Source: Aliarcobacter butzleri
GTDB lineage: Bacteria; Campylobacterota; Campylobacteria; Campylobacterales; Arcobacteraceae
Reading direction: 5' to 3'
NCBI RefSeq assembly: GCF_900187115.1
Contig: NZ_LT906455.1
Coordinates: 1,054,001 to 1,118,000, forward strand
Length of the DNA: 64,000 bases
Within the stretch, counting starts at the first letter, position 1, and every line of letters starts with the position of its first letter. Positions 63,043-64,000 of this stretch are shown piece by piece. The translations under genes were made by a program, and so were the position numbers. The notes beneath the pieces were generated by a model. The model ran no database searches. It worked only from the letters and a program-made list of their open reading frames with translations, and had not been told where the DNA came from.

Positions 63043-63728
63043 TAGAACAGATGTATCCTTATAAAATTTTATTTGTTGAAGATGAAAATGCAATCAGAGA
63101 AAATTATATAACATATTTAAAAATGTTTTTTAATGAAGTTCATGAAGCCTCAGATGGAGAAGAAGCTTATAAATTTTATGAGTTACATAAACCAGATATT
63201 TTAATAGTAGATATAAATATTCCTAAAATAAATGGATTAGAGTTACTTAAAAAGATTAGACAAAATGATATGACTACAAAAGCTATTATAATGACAGCTC
63301 ATAGTGATAATTCATTTTTATTTGAAGCTGTGACATTAAAACTTACAAAATATTTAGTTAAACCTGTTAATAGAAAAGATTTAAAAGATGCTTTAGAATT
63401 AGTTATAGATGAGTTGTTAAATTTTGATATTCAATCTATTCAAAAAATAGAATTACCAGAAAAATATAGTTGGGATTTGACTATAAAAGAACTAAAACAC
63501 TATAATAAAATAGTTGATTTGACAAATAAAGAAAAGCTATTTCTAGATTTACTTCTTTCTAAAAAAAACAAAGTATTTACTTATGATGATATTTTTGAAT
63601 ATGTTTGGAATTTTGAAGATGAAATTAATTTAAATGGTTTAAAAAATTTGGTAAAAAGATTAAGAAAAAAAGTTCCAGAAAATTTGATTTTAAATGTTTT
63701 TAATGAAGGATATAAAATTAATATTTAA
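63039..63728 (+). CDS. Response regulator with OmpR-type DNA-binding domain
   Basis: A 229-aa protein. Receiver: VEDENAIRENYITYLKMFF, phospho-acceptor Asp in DILIVDINIPKINGLE, Thr/Lys in IIMTAHSDN and KYLVKPVNR. The C-terminal winged helix includes LTNKEKLFLDLLLSKKNKVF and LKNLVKRLRKKVP. Partner of the PAS kinase. Target genes are not visible; the sequence downstream is non-coding to the window end. Confidence 0.92.
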   Translation: MIEQMYPYKILFVEDENAIRENYITYLKMFFNEVHEASDGEEAYKFYELHKPDILIVDINIPKINGLELLKKIRQNDMTTKAIIMTAHSDNSFLFEAVTLKLTKYLVKPVNRKDLKDALELVIDELLNFDIQSIQKIELPEKYSWDLTIKELKHYNKIVDLTNKEKLFLDLLLSKKNKVFTYDDIFEYVWNFEDEINLNGLKNLVKRLRKKVPENLILNVFNEGYKINI

Positions 63729-64000
63729 TTTTATATCCACAAATTAAATAGAAAAATAAATAAGAATATAATTTTTATCACTCAATTTTAATGGTTTATA
63801 TCATGAAATAAAAAATAATAAAAAAATTATTTATTTTTTTCAAAATAAAAAATAATCTCTAGCAAATGCCTTTTTTAAGGTATTTGATTGAATATAATAT
63901 TTATAATGAAATTATATGAAAGTTTATATTTACTTTGATACTTTTCTGACACTTCAGGTGTATATAATAACGAAAATATTATTATTTTACTTTATAATGA
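63729..64000. other. 272-bp AT-rich non-coding end with one hairpin and promoter-like sequence
   Basis: No ORF is convincing here. CAAATGCCTT and AAGGTATTTG (63866-63889) form a 10-bp stem with one G-T pair and a TTTT loop. Near the edge a TATAAT-type element follows an ACAC-N5-GTGT dyad (TGACACTTCAGGTGTATA), suggesting the promoter of a gene beyond the window. Confidence 0.4.

Overview
The window is a very AT-rich bacterial chromosome segment. It carries short intergenic gaps, frequent TTG/GTG starts and a run of genes typical of Campylobacterota: a UPF0323 lipoprotein beside a glutathionylspermidine-synthase-like ATP-grasp enzyme, a DUF4492 gene before cydAB, a DUF1104 protein and a YeiH-type exporter. 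Codon use and gene content fit Arcobacteraceae (Arcobacter/Aliarcobacter). The genus is an inference; there is no rRNA or tRNA gene to confirm it. I saw no CRISPR array, insertion sequence, prophage or integrase.

Layout. 1-12.6 kb is an accessory transport and redox region. It has two HxlR-type regulators facing NAD(P)H oxidoreductases, an SLC13 permease, a guanidinium exporter behind a guanidine-II riboswitch, EamA exporters, a LysR/YeiH pair, a DsbC-like protein and an operon of MdaB, ABM monooxygenase, old yellow enzyme, EamA exporter and nitroreductase. 12.7-23.9 kb holds a duplicated 21-residue-repeat protein, a YbiT-like ABC-F ATPase, a thioesterase, a chemoreceptor, ligA, the ATP-grasp/UPF0323 pair and dgt. 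24-27.1 kb is a decayed type I restriction-modification locus: two intact Fic proteins with HTH tails, then a broken hsdM fragment. 27.1-32 kb is housekeeping (aroE, methyltransferase, pgeF, malic enzyme, purU, trmL). 32-37.7 kb has a Na/Pi cotransporter, two unknown proteins linked to a two-component system, and an SPFH/NfeD pair.

37.7-43.5 kb is centred on cytochrome bd (DUF4492, cydA, cydB and a 33-aa membrane ORF), followed by an exported DsrE-like protein, an unknown polytopic membrane protein and a Sel1-repeat protein. 43.5-46 kb has aat, rsuA and a HAD phosphatase. 46-52.1 kb is one long plus-strand module: a structured leader or small RNA, a NosL-like protein, a TauE/SafE-like protein, a small ORF, a TonB-dependent receptor and a complete ABC importer, probably for a metal complex or cobalamin. 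52-64 kb has sixA, an ABC exporter, a DUF1104/two-component/cytochrome c cluster, a flagellin-related protein, an exonuclease, a zinc-sensing (CZB) diguanylate cyclase, an XRE regulator, a DEAD-box helicase with no canonical start codon, and a PAS histidine kinase with its response regulator.

Strongest second-look items: the helicase whose only sensible start is an ATA codon behind a good Shine-Dalgarno sequence; the structured RNA with its own terminator ahead of the NosL/TonB/ABC operon; the guanidine-II riboswitch; the double-Fic remnant of a type I RM locus; and the DgcZ-like cyclase. No wholly new system is proven here. The best candidates for undescribed biology are the NosL-SafE-TonB-ABC module with its RNA leader and the unknown pair welded to the 34.8 kb two-component system.
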